Shown piece after piece: positions 33,409-44,402 of a stretch of 64,000 bases of DNA. Made by a program: the position numbers and the translations under genes. Position 1 is the first letter of the stretch; the number at the start of each line of letters is the position of its first letter. Location of the stretch: the NCBI RefSeq assembly GCF_008016455.1, contig NZ_SAXU01000001.1:434001-498000 (forward strand), given 5' to 3'. The DNA is from Brachyspira aalborgi. GTDB lineage: Bacteria; Spirochaetota; Brachyspiria; Brachyspirales; Brachyspiraceae. Under the pieces are notes generated by a model. It made no database searches. It had not been told where the DNA came from and saw only the letters and a program-made list of their open reading frames with translations.

Positions 33409-34614
33409 TTATCTCAAAACTTCGCTCAAAATTCTAATCGCTTTTTCCAAATCTTTTTTAGAAATATTAAGAGGCGGAAGCAATCTTATTTTATTTTTTG
33501 CCGTTAGCGGAATTATTCCTTTTGAAATGCATTTTTCGACAATCTCTCTTGCATTTAATCCTTCTTTAAGCTCAATTCCAAGCATTAACCCAATTCCGTC
33601 AACGCTTTTTACATTATCTAATTTTTTTAGATTATCTTTTATATATTTTCCTTTTTTAGTAATTTCTTTAAGAAAATTTTTATCTAAAGTTTTAAGAATT
33701 TCCAAAGCTCCCGAGCAAATTACGGGATTAGCGCCAAAAGTCGAAGCATGGTCGCCAGCCGTAAAAGTGTCGGAACATTTTTTATTCATGAGCATAGCTC
33801 CGATTGGAAGTCCGCCTCCCAAACCTTTTGCCAAAGTTATTATATCCGCTTTTAAATTATAATGCTCCGAGCATAAAAATTTTCCCGTTCTACCGATTCC
33901 AGTTTGAACTTCGTCTATTATAATTAAAATATCGTTTTTATCGCAATATTCTCTAATGGCTTTAACATATTCTTTATTTAAAGGAATTACTCCGCCTTCT
34001 CCTTGAATAAGCTCCATTATTATCGCGCAGGAATTATTTTTTAATTTTGAAATCGTGTCTTTCAAATTATTTGCTTCAGCGAATAAAAATCCTTCCAAAA
34101 AAGGAAAAAAGAAATTATGAAATACATCTTGTCCAGTCGCCGAAATTGTAGCCATAGTTCTTCCATGAAAAGAATTTTTTAAAGAAACTATATTATATCT
34201 TTTAGCGTTTTTTCCATATTTTATAAAAGAATATTTTCTTGCGCATTTTATAGCCGATTCGTTTGCCTCCGCTCCAGAATTTGCAAAAAATACTTTATCG
34301 AATTTCGTTATAGAGCATAATTTTTCGGCAAGTTCTATATAAGGCTTATTGTAGTATAAATTTGAAGTATGTTGCAATTTATTTAATTGATTATTTATAG
34401 CCTTTATCCAATTTTTATTATTATAACCTAAACTATTTACTCCTATTCCGCTTCCCAAATCAATATATTCTTTTCCGTCAGAATCTTTTAATTTAGAACC
34501 GTTTCCCGATTCAAGTAATAAATCAAATCTTGCATAAGTATTCGCCACATATTTTTTACTTTTTTTTATATATTTTTTTTTAATATTATTTTTTTTATCG
34601 CTTTTATTTTTCAT
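33409..34614 (-). CDS. argD: Acetylornithine aminotransferase
   Basis: ArgD transfers an amino group from glutamate to N-acetylglutamate semialdehyde, giving N-acetylornithine. The 401-residue PLP-dependent class-III protein shows VFFANSGAEANESAIKCAR, FHGRTMATISATGQ, LIIIDEVQTGIGRTG and a PLP-lysine in ITLAKGLGGGLPIGA, then GDHASTFGANPVICS. The N-terminus carries a ~20-residue Lys/Asn-rich extension. It is the last gene of the arg cluster, 27 nt after argB. Other class-III transaminases look similar; the operon settles the assignment. Confidence 0.95.
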   Translation of the reverse strand: MKNKSDKKNNIKKKYIKKSKKYVANTYARFDLLLESGNGSKLKDSDGKEYIDLGSGIGVNSLGYNNKNWIKAINNQLNKLQHTSNLYYNKPYIELAEKLCSITKFDKVFFANSGAEANESAIKCARKYSFIKYGKNAKRYNIVSLKNSFHGRTMATISATGQDVFHNFFFPFLEGFLFAEANNLKDTISKLKNNSCAIIMELIQGEGGVIPLNKEYVKAIREYCDKNDILIIIDEVQTGIGRTGKFLCSEHYNLKADIITLAKGLGGGLPIGAMLMNKKCSDTFTAGDHASTFGANPVICSGALEILKTLDKNFLKEITKKGKYIKDNLKKLDNVKSVDGIGLMLGIELKEGLNAREIVEKCISKGIIPLTAKNKIRLLPPLNISKKDLEKAIRILSEVLR

Positions 34615-34641
34615 TTTAATTATCCTTTTTAAAATTAAAAT

Positions 34642-35529
34642 TTATTCTTTATAAAACATAGTCCCAATTCCTTCGTCAGTAAACATTTCTATCAAAATAG
34701 AATGAGGAACTCTGCCGTCAATAATAAAAACTTTATTTACTCCGTTTTTTACAGCGTTTATGCAATGCTGAACTTTAGGAATCATTCCTCCAGAAATATT
34801 TCCGCTGTCGATTAATTTGTCTATGCTGTTAACTTCGATTTTGCTTATTAAAGTTGATTCGTCTTCTTTATCTTTCAAAAGTCCCGCGGTATCCGTCATA
34901 AATATAAGAGTTTCTGCATTAACTTTTTCCGCTATTTTTGCAGCAGCCGTGTCGGCGTTTATATTATAAATATTTCCTAAACTATCGCATCCTACTGTCG
35001 CAATTATAGGTATATATTTATTATTTATAATTGTTTCAATTAAATTTGTATCAATATCGTCTATCTCTCCGACAAATCCCAAGTCTTCTTTTTTATGTTT
35101 GCTTACTTTAAACATATAATCGTCTATTCCGCAAATTCCGATTGATTTTCCTCCGCAATTTTGAAGAAGCGAAACCAAATCTTTATTTACTTTTCCCGCA
35201 AGAACCATTTTTACTATTTCGGCGGTTTCTTTATCGGTATATCTTAAACCGTTTATAAATTTCGATTCCTTTCCTATTTTTTTTAACATTTCGGTTATAT
35301 CTTTTCCTCCGCCATGAACTACTATAACTTTAATTCCCAAAGTGGAAAGCAAAGCTACATTATGCATAACGCTTTTTTTAAGTTCGGGATTTTCCATAAC
35401 GCTTCCGCCGTATTTTACTACAACCGTTTTATCTTTATACTTTTGAATATAGGGCAATGCATGATTTAAAATAAAAGCCTTGTCTTTATTTTTTATTTCA
35501 ATATTTTCTATGCTATCAATATTATTCAT
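34642..35529 (-). CDS. argB: Acetylglutamate kinase
   Basis: ArgB phosphorylates N-acetylglutamate, the second step of arginine synthesis. The 295-residue product has KTVVVKYGGSVM (substrate/ATP binding, about 34-45), VVHGGGKDITEML, NGLRYTD, NINADTAAAKIAEKV and SGGMIPKVQHCINAV, all diagnostic of the amino-acid-kinase fold NAGK. The NGLRYTD segment and the N-terminal helix suggest the arginine-inhibitable type, but that is inference. It lies 25 nt after argJ and 27 nt before argD. Confidence 0.95.
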   Translation of the reverse strand: MNNIDSIENIEIKNKDKAFILNHALPYIQKYKDKTVVVKYGGSVMENPELKKSVMHNVALLSTLGIKVIVVHGGGKDITEMLKKIGKESKFINGLRYTDKETAEIVKMVLAGKVNKDLVSLLQNCGGKSIGICGIDDYMFKVSKHKKEDLGFVGEIDDIDTNLIETIINNKYIPIIATVGCDSLGNIYNINADTAAAKIAEKVNAETLIFMTDTAGLLKDKEDESTLISKIEVNSIDKLIDSGNISGGMIPKVQHCINAVKNGVNKVFIIDGRVPHSILIEMFTDEGIGTMFYKE

Positions 35530-35554
35530 TTTTATTTAATCCTCATAATAATTT

Positions 35555-36826
35555 TTAACTTCTATAAGAGCCGTTTATTTTAACATAATCGTAAGTTAAA
35601 TCGCATCCCCAAGCTAAAGCTTTTTTATTTCCAGAATTCATATTTATTGTTATTTTAATCTCGTCTTTTTTAAGTATTTTCAAAGCTTTATTCTCGTCAA
35701 ATTTTAAACCGTATCCGTTTTTAAATACATCCATATCTCCAAATTTTGAAGAAACATTTATCGACACTTTATTAATATCGAATTTGCAATTCGTATAACC
35801 TATCGCGCAAGCTATTCTTCCCCAATTCATATCGCAACCGAAAATAGCGGATTTTAATAAATTTGAAGATATAACCGATTTTGAAATTTTTCTTGCAATT
35901 TCAATATCTTTAGAGTTTATAACTTCGCATTCAATCAATTTTGTAGCGCCTTCTCCGTCTTTCGCTATCGCTTTAGATAAATAAGTATTAACCATATTTA
36001 AAGCCTTGCAAAATATTTTATAATTATCGTTTTCTTTATCTATGATTTTATTTTTAGCTTCTCCGTTCGATAAAACTACAATCATATCGTTTGTTGAAGT
36101 ATCTCCATCAACGCTAATCATATTATAAGTATTTTTAACATCTTCTCTCAAAGCTTTTTGAAGTAATTTTTGACTTATATTCGCATCTGTCGTTATAAAA
36201 GCAAGCAAAGTAGCCATATTCGGATTTATCATTCCGCTTCCTTTTGCAATTCCTCCGATTTTAATTTCTTTTCCGTCTATCTCAAAAGAAAAAGATATTT
36301 CTTTAATAAAAGTGTCGGTTGTCATTATCGCGTTTGCCGTATTTTTTGATGCTTCTTTAGAATTTTTAGCGTTATCAATTAAAGGTTTAATGTTTTTTAA
36401 AATCGGTTCTATAGGCAGAGGAACTCCGATTACTCCCGTTGAAGCGACAGCGACATCTTTTTTATCTATATTCAAATATTTAGCCACGCTTTCGCACATT
36501 GCTTTTGCTTTTTCAATTCCGTCTTTATTGCAAGTATTTGCATTTCCCGAATTGCATATAATCGCTTTTGCTTTTCCATTTTTTAAGTTCTCTTTGCTTA
36601 CTATAATATTAGCTCCGCAAACTTTATTTTGAGTATAAACTGCAGCGGCAGCGCATAAACTCTCGCTATAAATAATTGCTAAATCTTTAGAAGTTTTTTT
36701 CTTTTTAATCCCAGAGTAAATTCCGTTTGCAAAAAATCCTTTAGCTGCGCATACTCCTCCTTTAATTTCTTTTATATTATTCATATTATTATTTTTTTTC
36801 TTATTATCATTTTTTTCGTTTTTCAT
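35555..36826 (-). CDS. argJ: Ornithine acetyltransferase / amino-acid N-acetyltransferase
   Basis: ArgJ recycles the acetyl group from N-acetylornithine to glutamate, and in bifunctional forms also uses acetyl-CoA. The 423-residue precursor has the self-cleavage site near residue 206 (AKGSGMINPNMATLLAF, cleaving before the nucleophile Thr), and CNSGNANTCN, ASTGVIGVPLP, SVDGDTSTNDM and CDMNWGRIACAIGY. It starts at ATG 36826 after AAGGAT; the first ~20 residues are Lys/Asn-rich. Presence of argJ removes the need for argE; whether it is mono- or bifunctional is not decided. Confidence 0.95.
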   Translation of the reverse strand: MKNEKNDNKKKNNNMNNIKEIKGGVCAAKGFFANGIYSGIKKKKTSKDLAIIYSESLCAAAAVYTQNKVCGANIIVSKENLKNGKAKAIICNSGNANTCNKDGIEKAKAMCESVAKYLNIDKKDVAVASTGVIGVPLPIEPILKNIKPLIDNAKNSKEASKNTANAIMTTDTFIKEISFSFEIDGKEIKIGGIAKGSGMINPNMATLLAFITTDANISQKLLQKALREDVKNTYNMISVDGDTSTNDMIVVLSNGEAKNKIIDKENDNYKIFCKALNMVNTYLSKAIAKDGEGATKLIECEVINSKDIEIARKISKSVISSNLLKSAIFGCDMNWGRIACAIGYTNCKFDINKVSINVSSKFGDMDVFKNGYGLKFDENKALKILKKDEIKITINMNSGNKKALAWGCDLTYDYVKINGSYRS

Positions 36827-36883
36827 TTTATTATCCTTTTTTATTTTTTAAAATTTTATTTAATTAATATTATAAATCAAAAA

Positions 36884-37939
36884 TTAGAAAGCGGGCGGAA
36901 TCATATTTAATCCCGCATCCTCTTCAAAACCCAAAGCTATATTCATATTTTGTATAGCCTGTCCCGCGGCTCCTTTAATCATATTGTCTATTGCCGAAAC
37001 TATTATTAATTTATTCGTCCTTTCGTCAATATGAATAGAAATATCGCAATAATTAGAATATTTTACATTTTTTAAATTTGCAATATTTCCAATATTTAAA
37101 ACTCTTATAAATTTTGAATCCTTATAAAAATCTTTATATAAATTATAAATATTTTCCAAAGAATTTTTATTTTTCAATTTTGTATATATCGTTGATAAAA
37201 TTCCTCTGTTAATCGGAAGTAAATGAGGAACGAAAGTAATTTTGATTTCCTCTCCGTATATATTCGATAAAGTCTGCTCAATTTCGGGAGTATGTCTATG
37301 TTCCGCGATTTTATAAGGAGCGAAAGATTCATTGCATTCCGTAAAATGAGTATTTAAAGTTAATTCTCGTCCCGCTCCCGTTGCGCCCGATTTTGAATCG
37401 ATTATTATATCTTCTTTTTCAATTATTTTATTTATTAAAGCGGGCGATAAAGCCAAAGCTATTGAAGTAGGATAACATCCTGGATTTCCAATTATTTTAG
37501 CTTTTTTCAAAGATTTTTTATTATAAAATTTATCATATTTAATTATTTCGGGAATAGAATAAATCGCTTCTTTATGAATCTCTTTATATTTATAATCTTT
37601 TTTATACCATTTTTTATAATCTTCTTCGTTTGAAAGTCTGAAATCCGCTCCCAAATCTATAAACAATATATTTTTTTCAAAACATTTTTTTGCAATCTCT
37701 TCGCTTAAACCCGAAGGTAAAGACGCAAATATAACATCCGAATCTTCAAAAATATTATTTTCGTCAATTAATACTTTATCGCAATATTTATTTAAGTTAT
37801 TGTATATTTTATCAATAGTTTCGCCGACAAAACTTTTTGAAGAAATATTTTTTAATTCTACTTTTGGATGAGAGAGTAAAAGTCTTACCAATTCCGCTCC
37901 CGCATATCCCGTAGCTCCTATTATAGACACTTTTATCAT
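36884..37939 (-). CDS. argC: N-acetyl-gamma-glutamyl-phosphate reductase
   Basis: ArgC reduces N-acetylglutamyl phosphate with NADPH. The 351-residue product has the N-terminal nucleotide-binding IIGATGYAGAELVRLLLSHP, the active-site Cys in GNPGCYPTS (about 153-161), DSKSGATGAGR, EHRHTPEIEQ and the C-terminal DNMIKGAAGQAIQNMN. It is the first gene of argCJBD, 57 nt before argJ, with GGAG in front of ATG. argG, argH and argF are not in the window. An ARG-box-like site lies 130 nt upstream. Identification is firm. Confidence 0.95.
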   Translation of the reverse strand: MIKVSIIGATGYAGAELVRLLLSHPKVELKNISSKSFVGETIDKIYNNLNKYCDKVLIDENNIFEDSDVIFASLPSGLSEEIAKKCFEKNILFIDLGADFRLSNEEDYKKWYKKDYKYKEIHKEAIYSIPEIIKYDKFYNKKSLKKAKIIGNPGCYPTSIALALSPALINKIIEKEDIIIDSKSGATGAGRELTLNTHFTECNESFAPYKIAEHRHTPEIEQTLSNIYGEEIKITFVPHLLPINRGILSTIYTKLKNKNSLENIYNLYKDFYKDSKFIRVLNIGNIANLKNVKYSNYCDISIHIDERTNKLIIVSAIDNMIKGAAGQAIQNMNIALGFEEDAGLNMIPPAF

Positions 37940-38068
37940 TTTAAAACTCCAATTAATAACAAAATTTTTAGTCTTTATTTTAATAGATTAATTTTTTGAA
38001 AAATTTAAATGCGGACGATTAACGCCTGAAAGAATCTGCAGATAAGAATATATAATGCAATATTTTTT

Positions 38069-38086
38069 TATAATTCGTATTCATAA
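38069..38086. promoter_or_regulatory. ARG-box-like site upstream of argC
   Basis: An 18-bp sequence reading TTATGAATACGAATTATA on the minus strand resembles the ArgR/AhrC operator (TNTGAATWWWWATTCANW), mainly in its left half. It lies about 130 bp upstream of the argC start. A single imperfect site; no arginine repressor gene is in the window. Confidence 0.3.
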
Positions 38087-38161
38087 TAATTGCCTTAAAT
38101 TAATTTGAATTTATGATAATATATTTTTTAAAAATGTCAATACTAATTTAATATTTATTAA

Positions 38162-38190
38162 TTGAAATTTTTACTTAAAAATTCTATTAT
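38162..38190 (+). promoter_or_regulatory. Putative promoter of the flavodoxin gene
   Basis: TTGAAA (38162-38167), 17-bp spacer, TATTAT (38185-38190), about 38 nt before the ATG at 38229. Confidence 0.4.
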
Positions 38191-38228
38191 ATTAATATAA
38201 AATCATTTTATACAAAAAAGGAAAAATT

Positions 38229-38777
38229 ATGCCAAATAATATTGCCGTAGTATATAAAAGCAAATATGGAGCTACAAGAACTTACGCAAAATGGATAGCC
38301 GACAAACTTCATGCCGATATTTTTGAAGCGGATAATATTTCGTTTCAAAGTTTAAATAATTATCAAGTAATAATATTTGCAGGCTCTCTATACGCAAGCA
38401 AATTAACAGTTTATAAAAGTTTTAAGAGATTATATAAAAAATTAATTAAAAATAAAAAAATCTATTGCGTTATAGTAGGAATCGGAAATCCCGAACATAA
38501 AGAATTATACGAATATGCTATAAATAAAAATTTTAAAAGTAAAGAAAAAGAAAATATAACTTTTTATTTTTTAAGAGGAGCGATTGATTTTACAAAATTA
38601 AAAATTCATCATGCATTAATGATGCTTATGAATAGAAAAATTTTAGCTACAAAAAATATACAAACCGAAGACGATAAAATATTTTTAGAAAATTACGGCA
38701 AAAAATTAGATTATTTAAGCAAGAATTCCATAAACGATATAGTTTCGGATATTAAAAATTATCTTAAAGAATTATAA
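38229..38777 (+). CDS. Flavodoxin-domain (HemG-like) protein
   Basis: This 182-residue protein has the flavodoxin fold: FMN phosphate loop VVYKSKYGATRTYAKW (about 7-22), the second loop IIFAGSLYASKL and the third segment VGIGNPEHKE. The pattern is the HemG/protoporphyrinogen-oxidase-type flavodoxin domain, but such proteins often act as general electron carriers, and no haem-synthesis gene adjoins. A basic C-terminal region (about 120-150) could contact a membrane or partner. It is convergent with ompA, with stops 8 nt apart. Confidence 0.75.
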   Translation: MPNNIAVVYKSKYGATRTYAKWIADKLHADIFEADNISFQSLNNYQVIIFAGSLYASKLTVYKSFKRLYKKLIKNKKIYCVIVGIGNPEHKELYEYAINKNFKSKEKENITFYFLRGAIDFTKLKIHHALMMLMNRKILATKNIQTEDDKIFLENYGKKLDYLSKNSINDIVSDIKNYLKEL

Positions 38778-38785
38778 TAAAAAAA

Positions 38786-40003
38786 TTATCTTAATTTAAT
38801 TATAATATCGACTCTTCTGTTTTTTCTTCTGCCTTCCGCCGTATCGTTCGGGGCGATTGGCTCTTTATCTCCAAATCCGCTATAAGATAATTTATCATGA
38901 TTTAGATTAGGCAAAATATAATCCGCTACGGTTTTAGCTCTTCTTTCGGATAGAGTTTTATTATAATCTTCTCTTCCCGTATTGTCCGTATGTCCTTGAA
39001 CTATTATCTCTCTGTCGGGATAATTTTTTTTAATGGCGTTTATAATATTGTCAATAGTTTCTTTAGATTCGCTTTTTAAATTATAAGAATCCGTATCAAA
39101 TAAAATTTCGCCAAGCCTTAAAACTAAACCTTCGGGGACTGTATCGACTATAATATTATCGCCCAAATCGTCTTCAAGTTTTTTTCGCTCTTTATCCTCT
39201 TCTTCTTTTGAAATAGAATCGTAAATTTTATAAACGCTTACAATATTCATTTTATATTGCAAACTTGAATAAGATAATTCTTTTCCGTATCCAAAAAGTA
39301 TTTGATATCTTTCGCTTTGAGAGATTGGAATATTTTTTTCCATATCCCATAAAAATGTCCCGTAATTAAATCCGTAAATTCTCTGCGGATAGCCTTGTCT
39401 TGAAAGTCCCGCTTGAAGCAAATCTTTATCCGTCATAATATGATATTGAATAATAGCGTTTTTCTTTCCTTCCTCGTTAGTTTCGATATTAGCAAAAAGA
39501 TAATCGGAAGATAAAGCCATAGTTAAATTTGGAGCGTTATTTACTTTTATAATTTCAATCGCTTCCGCATTCCAAGATTCCGTTAAATTAATTTCTCTTT
39601 CGGGAAATGTCGGAATATGTCTAACATTCGGCATAAAATGAACTTTAGGAACTTCAAATCTTCCGTTTGAGCAAATTATAAAATCGCTTTGATATTCTTC
39701 ATCCAAATGAAAAACTTTATCGCCTTTAAGCATTCTGAAAATTTTAAATAAACCGCTTACTCTATAACCGCCTTTTGGTGCGATTGCTATAACCGTTAAA
39801 TCGACAATATTTCTTTCTTTATAGACTCTTTTTAAAATTCCATTTTCATAATATTCTACATCCGCGGTTTTTACCGATTCTATTCTTTTTCCCGTTTGCA
39901 AATTCCAATAAAATTTATGCGAAACCTCCGAAAAAAGAATATTAACAAAAAAGATATTAAAAATAATAATTTCAAATATTAAAACAAATAATTTTTTAAT
40001 CAT
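38786..40003 (-). CDS. OmpA-family cell-envelope protein
   Basis: This 405-residue protein has a signal peptide (about 1-26, ending ILFSE). A ~270-residue unique region (about 27-290) follows, and a C-terminal OmpA domain (about 295-405) with FDTDSYNLKSESKETID, VQGHTDNTGREDYNKTLSERRAKTVADY and GFGDKEPIAPNDTAEGRRKNRRVDI. The peptidoglycan-binding Asp and Arg are in place. The ATG overlaps the stop of the chemotaxis receptor gene by 4 nt (ATGA), so the two are translationally coupled. It probably anchors the outer membrane to the cell wall. Confidence 0.82.
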   Translation of the reverse strand: MIKKLFVLIFEIIIFNIFFVNILFSEVSHKFYWNLQTGKRIESVKTADVEYYENGILKRVYKERNIVDLTVIAIAPKGGYRVSGLFKIFRMLKGDKVFHLDEEYQSDFIICSNGRFEVPKVHFMPNVRHIPTFPEREINLTESWNAEAIEIIKVNNAPNLTMALSSDYLFANIETNEEGKKNAIIQYHIMTDKDLLQAGLSRQGYPQRIYGFNYGTFLWDMEKNIPISQSERYQILFGYGKELSYSSLQYKMNIVSVYKIYDSISKEEEDKERKKLEDDLGDNIIVDTVPEGLVLRLGEILFDTDSYNLKSESKETIDNIINAIKKNYPDREIIVQGHTDNTGREDYNKTLSERRAKTVADYILPNLNHDKLSYSGFGDKEPIAPNDTAEGRRKNRRVDIIIKLR

Positions 40004-42828
40004 AATTGATTTATTTCTTTTTCTTCTCTTTTCTTTTTGTCTTTTTTAGCTTTTTCTTTTTTTGCTCTTTTTTCCAATTTAATTCTGATTTTATCGACAA
40101 GACTTCGTTTTTTAATTTCCGTTCTTAATTCTTCTTCTGTTTTTTCTGTTTTGAAAGATATAACCAATTTATATAATTGCAAGAAAATATATTGCAATTC
40201 TTTAATTTTTTTATCCATACTTTCCATACTGTCGACTGTAGTATTTGATAATTCGGCTACATTTTCAATAGAACCAAGCAAAACTTTAACATCGTTTTCC
40301 GTATTATTAACAACATTAACTACATCTTCGGCTAATTTATCTACTCCCGCAATATTCTGACTTACCATTGAACTCATTTGCATCTGCCTAACTGATAGCT
40401 CTTGCACCGCTTCGGTTATGATATTTAAGTTTGAAACATTATTTAATATATCTTTTCTTCCGACATCAAGCTCTTCATTTGCCATAGAAATTGAAGATAT
40501 AACATCGCTAAGCATTACCGAACTTTCAAGAATTTTATCGCTTGAAGCGGCGCTTTTTGAAACCAAAGCTACGGTTTGCTCTATCGCTTGAATCGTCTCT
40601 TCGATTAAATCGTTAATTACTGTAGAATTATTCGCCGTATCTTCTGCAAGTTTTCTTATTTTTTCGGCAACAACCGTAAAACCTCGTCCATAATCTCCCG
40701 CATGAGCCGCCTCGATTGCCGCATTCATTGCCAAAAGGTTTGTTTGCTCTGAAATATTATGAATAACTTGAGTAATATTCGTTATTTGTTTTGAATAATC
40801 TTTAATTCCTTGAATAGAATCTGCAACCGATTCTGATATATTTCCTCCGTCTCTCGCTTCCGCATCAAGAATCTTTGAATAAGTATTTGCTCTAGTCGAA
40901 CCTTGACTCACCGTAACAATATTTGCCATCATTTGCTGAACCGATACGCTCGTTCTATTAACCGCATCCGATTGAGATTTCATTTTTTCGCTAATTTCGT
41001 TTATATTATCTAAAAGCTGTCTTATAGTTTCGTTTACGGCGTTTATTCTCGTTCTTTGCATAAAACTCACTCTCGAAGCGCTCGCTGAAGATTCTGCAAT
41101 TTTATTTGAATTAATAAGTTCCTCTTTAAACTCTTTATTTAAAGTTTCAAAATCGCTAACTCCAATATTTATTGAAGAGCGAATATTTTGAATATTTCCC
41201 GTCAAAACATAAGTATTTTCTTTAATGTTTGTAATAATGCTTTGAATTTTATCTAAAAATCTATTGAAAGAATGAATCAAATCTCCCGTTTCATCGATAT
41301 TAATAACAGGAAGCCGAATAGTTAAATCGCCCGCTCCTTCGCTTAAAGCATCCGATACTTTTCTTGCAGATACTATACTTTTTCTAAATACAAGAATAAG
41401 CGTTATAACTATTGCTAAAAAGAAAATAACTCCCAAATATATCGTAATTGAAGCCGTAAGAATAGTTCTTCTGAAAGTCATATTTTGCTTATATGGAATT
41501 ATATTCTCCCAAGCGCCCATTATATAAAGATTGTCGAATAATAAATATTTAACTATATTTAAATTATAATTTTTATCTAAAATTACTTTTGAGTTTAAAA
41601 TATTATTCAAATAACTATCATTAATTTCGTTTTTTAAATCCGAAGAAGTTCTTGGATTATTTAATATGCTTTGAAATTCTCCTAATAAATTTATTCTATT
41701 ATAAGTTATAACTTCATAATCTTTATCGACTACAAAAATATTAATATTCATATATTCTTCAAATAATCTTGTATAAGCAGATTCTCTAACTTCTACGGCG
41801 ACATAACCTATTCTATTTCCGTTATAAGTTATTGGAGTGTAAATATAAAAATATATAGAATCTTTAACTAAATCTATAAAAAGTTCTTTTCCTTCCAAAT
41901 CTGCAGGCGGAATATTCAACGAAGCGTTTGTTGTAGCCACAAAATTAAAATCGTTATTTTGACTTAAAAATATATTCAAATTTCCTAAAGCCGTATTTTC
42001 ATTTTCAAAATTAATTCCGCTTCTTCTAATATCGTCAAAAACTACATAAAAAGCGTTTACATCATTATAACCTCCAAATCTACTTCTTAAATAATCCGTC
42101 AAACGAGAACTATATTCGTTATAATTATATCCAAATCTTGGAAGATATCCCAAATAAAAAGATAAATTTTCCGACAATTTTACATATTCGTTAATCGCAT
42201 CATAAATTTTTGAAGATGCATCGCTTACATATTCTCTATCTACAATATCATTATATTGTCCGTAATATTCAAAAGCGTTTCTATAATGAAGTCCGTTTAC
42301 TACGGCAATAACTCCGATAGCGGCGGTTAATAAAGGCGGCGCTATTATATAAGCCATTGAAAGATGGAATTCTTTTCTTCCTGTCGCTTTATATAAAGGC
42401 AAACTCCATAAAATAAAAAATAAAGCGGATATAGAAGCGCCAAAATTCATAAATAAAATTACTACTACAAATCGTATATTCATTACTTCAAATATAGTCA
42501 TTGTGCCGTTATATATATACACTGGATAAGTTACTAAAGCTACTCCAATAAAAGCGATTAAAGTTTTTAATATATATCTAAATCCTAACTTTATGAATTT
42601 TCCTCTTTCAACTTTAAGGCAATCGAAAAATATGCTTATCATTATTCCAACAGTAATAAGCATAATAAAGAAATACGAAAATTTTCTTATAGGAGTAAAT
42701 TGTCTATAAAGATAATTCAACATAAAAGAATAAGTCGATACGGTAATGATACCATTTACTAAAAAAGAAATAGGCAAAAGAACTTTTAACCTTTTCAGTA
42801 AAATATTTTCACTTTCTTGAAATATCAT
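40000..42828 (-). CDS. Methyl-accepting chemotaxis protein with polytopic N-terminus
   Basis: This 942-residue receptor begins with about five or six transmembrane helices (about 15-190). An extracytoplasmic sensor region (about 190-450, dCACHE-like: VVFDDIRRSG..., FVVDKDYEVITYNR) follows, then a further TM helix (about 455-478), HAMP (about 480-530) and a long signalling domain whose hairpin tip reads EQTNLLAMNAAIEAAHAGDYGRGFTVVAEKI... (about 700-735). The C-terminus is a Lys/Glu-rich tail of ~40 residues. Most receptors have only two TM helices before HAMP, so the polytopic N-terminus is unusual. It is followed by an overlapping ompA gene. Confidence 0.85.
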   Translation of the reverse strand: MIFQESENILLKRLKVLLPISFLVNGIITVSTYSFMLNYLYRQFTPIRKFSYFFIMLITVGIMISIFFDCLKVERGKFIKLGFRYILKTLIAFIGVALVTYPVYIYNGTMTIFEVMNIRFVVVILFMNFGASISALFFILWSLPLYKATGRKEFHLSMAYIIAPPLLTAAIGVIAVVNGLHYRNAFEYYGQYNDIVDREYVSDASSKIYDAINEYVKLSENLSFYLGYLPRFGYNYNEYSSRLTDYLRSRFGGYNDVNAFYVVFDDIRRSGINFENENTALGNLNIFLSQNNDFNFVATTNASLNIPPADLEGKELFIDLVKDSIYFYIYTPITYNGNRIGYVAVEVRESAYTRLFEEYMNINIFVVDKDYEVITYNRINLLGEFQSILNNPRTSSDLKNEINDSYLNNILNSKVILDKNYNLNIVKYLLFDNLYIMGAWENIIPYKQNMTFRRTILTASITIYLGVIFFLAIVITLILVFRKSIVSARKVSDALSEGAGDLTIRLPVINIDETGDLIHSFNRFLDKIQSIITNIKENTYVLTGNIQNIRSSINIGVSDFETLNKEFKEELINSNKIAESSASASRVSFMQRTRINAVNETIRQLLDNINEISEKMKSQSDAVNRTSVSVQQMMANIVTVSQGSTRANTYSKILDAEARDGGNISESVADSIQGIKDYSKQITNITQVIHNISEQTNLLAMNAAIEAAHAGDYGRGFTVVAEKIRKLAEDTANNSTVINDLIEETIQAIEQTVALVSKSAASSDKILESSVMLSDVISSISMANEELDVGRKDILNNVSNLNIITEAVQELSVRQMQMSSMVSQNIAGVDKLAEDVVNVVNNTENDVKVLLGSIENVAELSNTTVDSMESMDKKIKELQYIFLQLYKLVISFKTEKTEEELRTEIKKRSLVDKIRIKLEKRAKKEKAKKDKKKREEKEINQL

Positions 42829-42917
42829 ATTTTAGCCCTATAAAAATTTATTATCTTTAATCTCTATCTTTTCTATTATCGGTATAAAATAATATTTTTT
42901 TTAATTTTATATTTAAT

Positions 42918-44351
<1,434 letters not shown>

Positions 44352-44402
44352 TTAAAATCAATATTCAAAAATTTATTATTATATTTTATATTTATTAAAA
44401 AC

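Noticed and set aside
37940-38228. T-box riboswitch in the argC leader
   Set aside because: No T-box motif (AGGGTGGNACCGCG) and no antiterminator are visible on the minus strand; the GC-rich patch at 38011-38047 does not fold convincingly.
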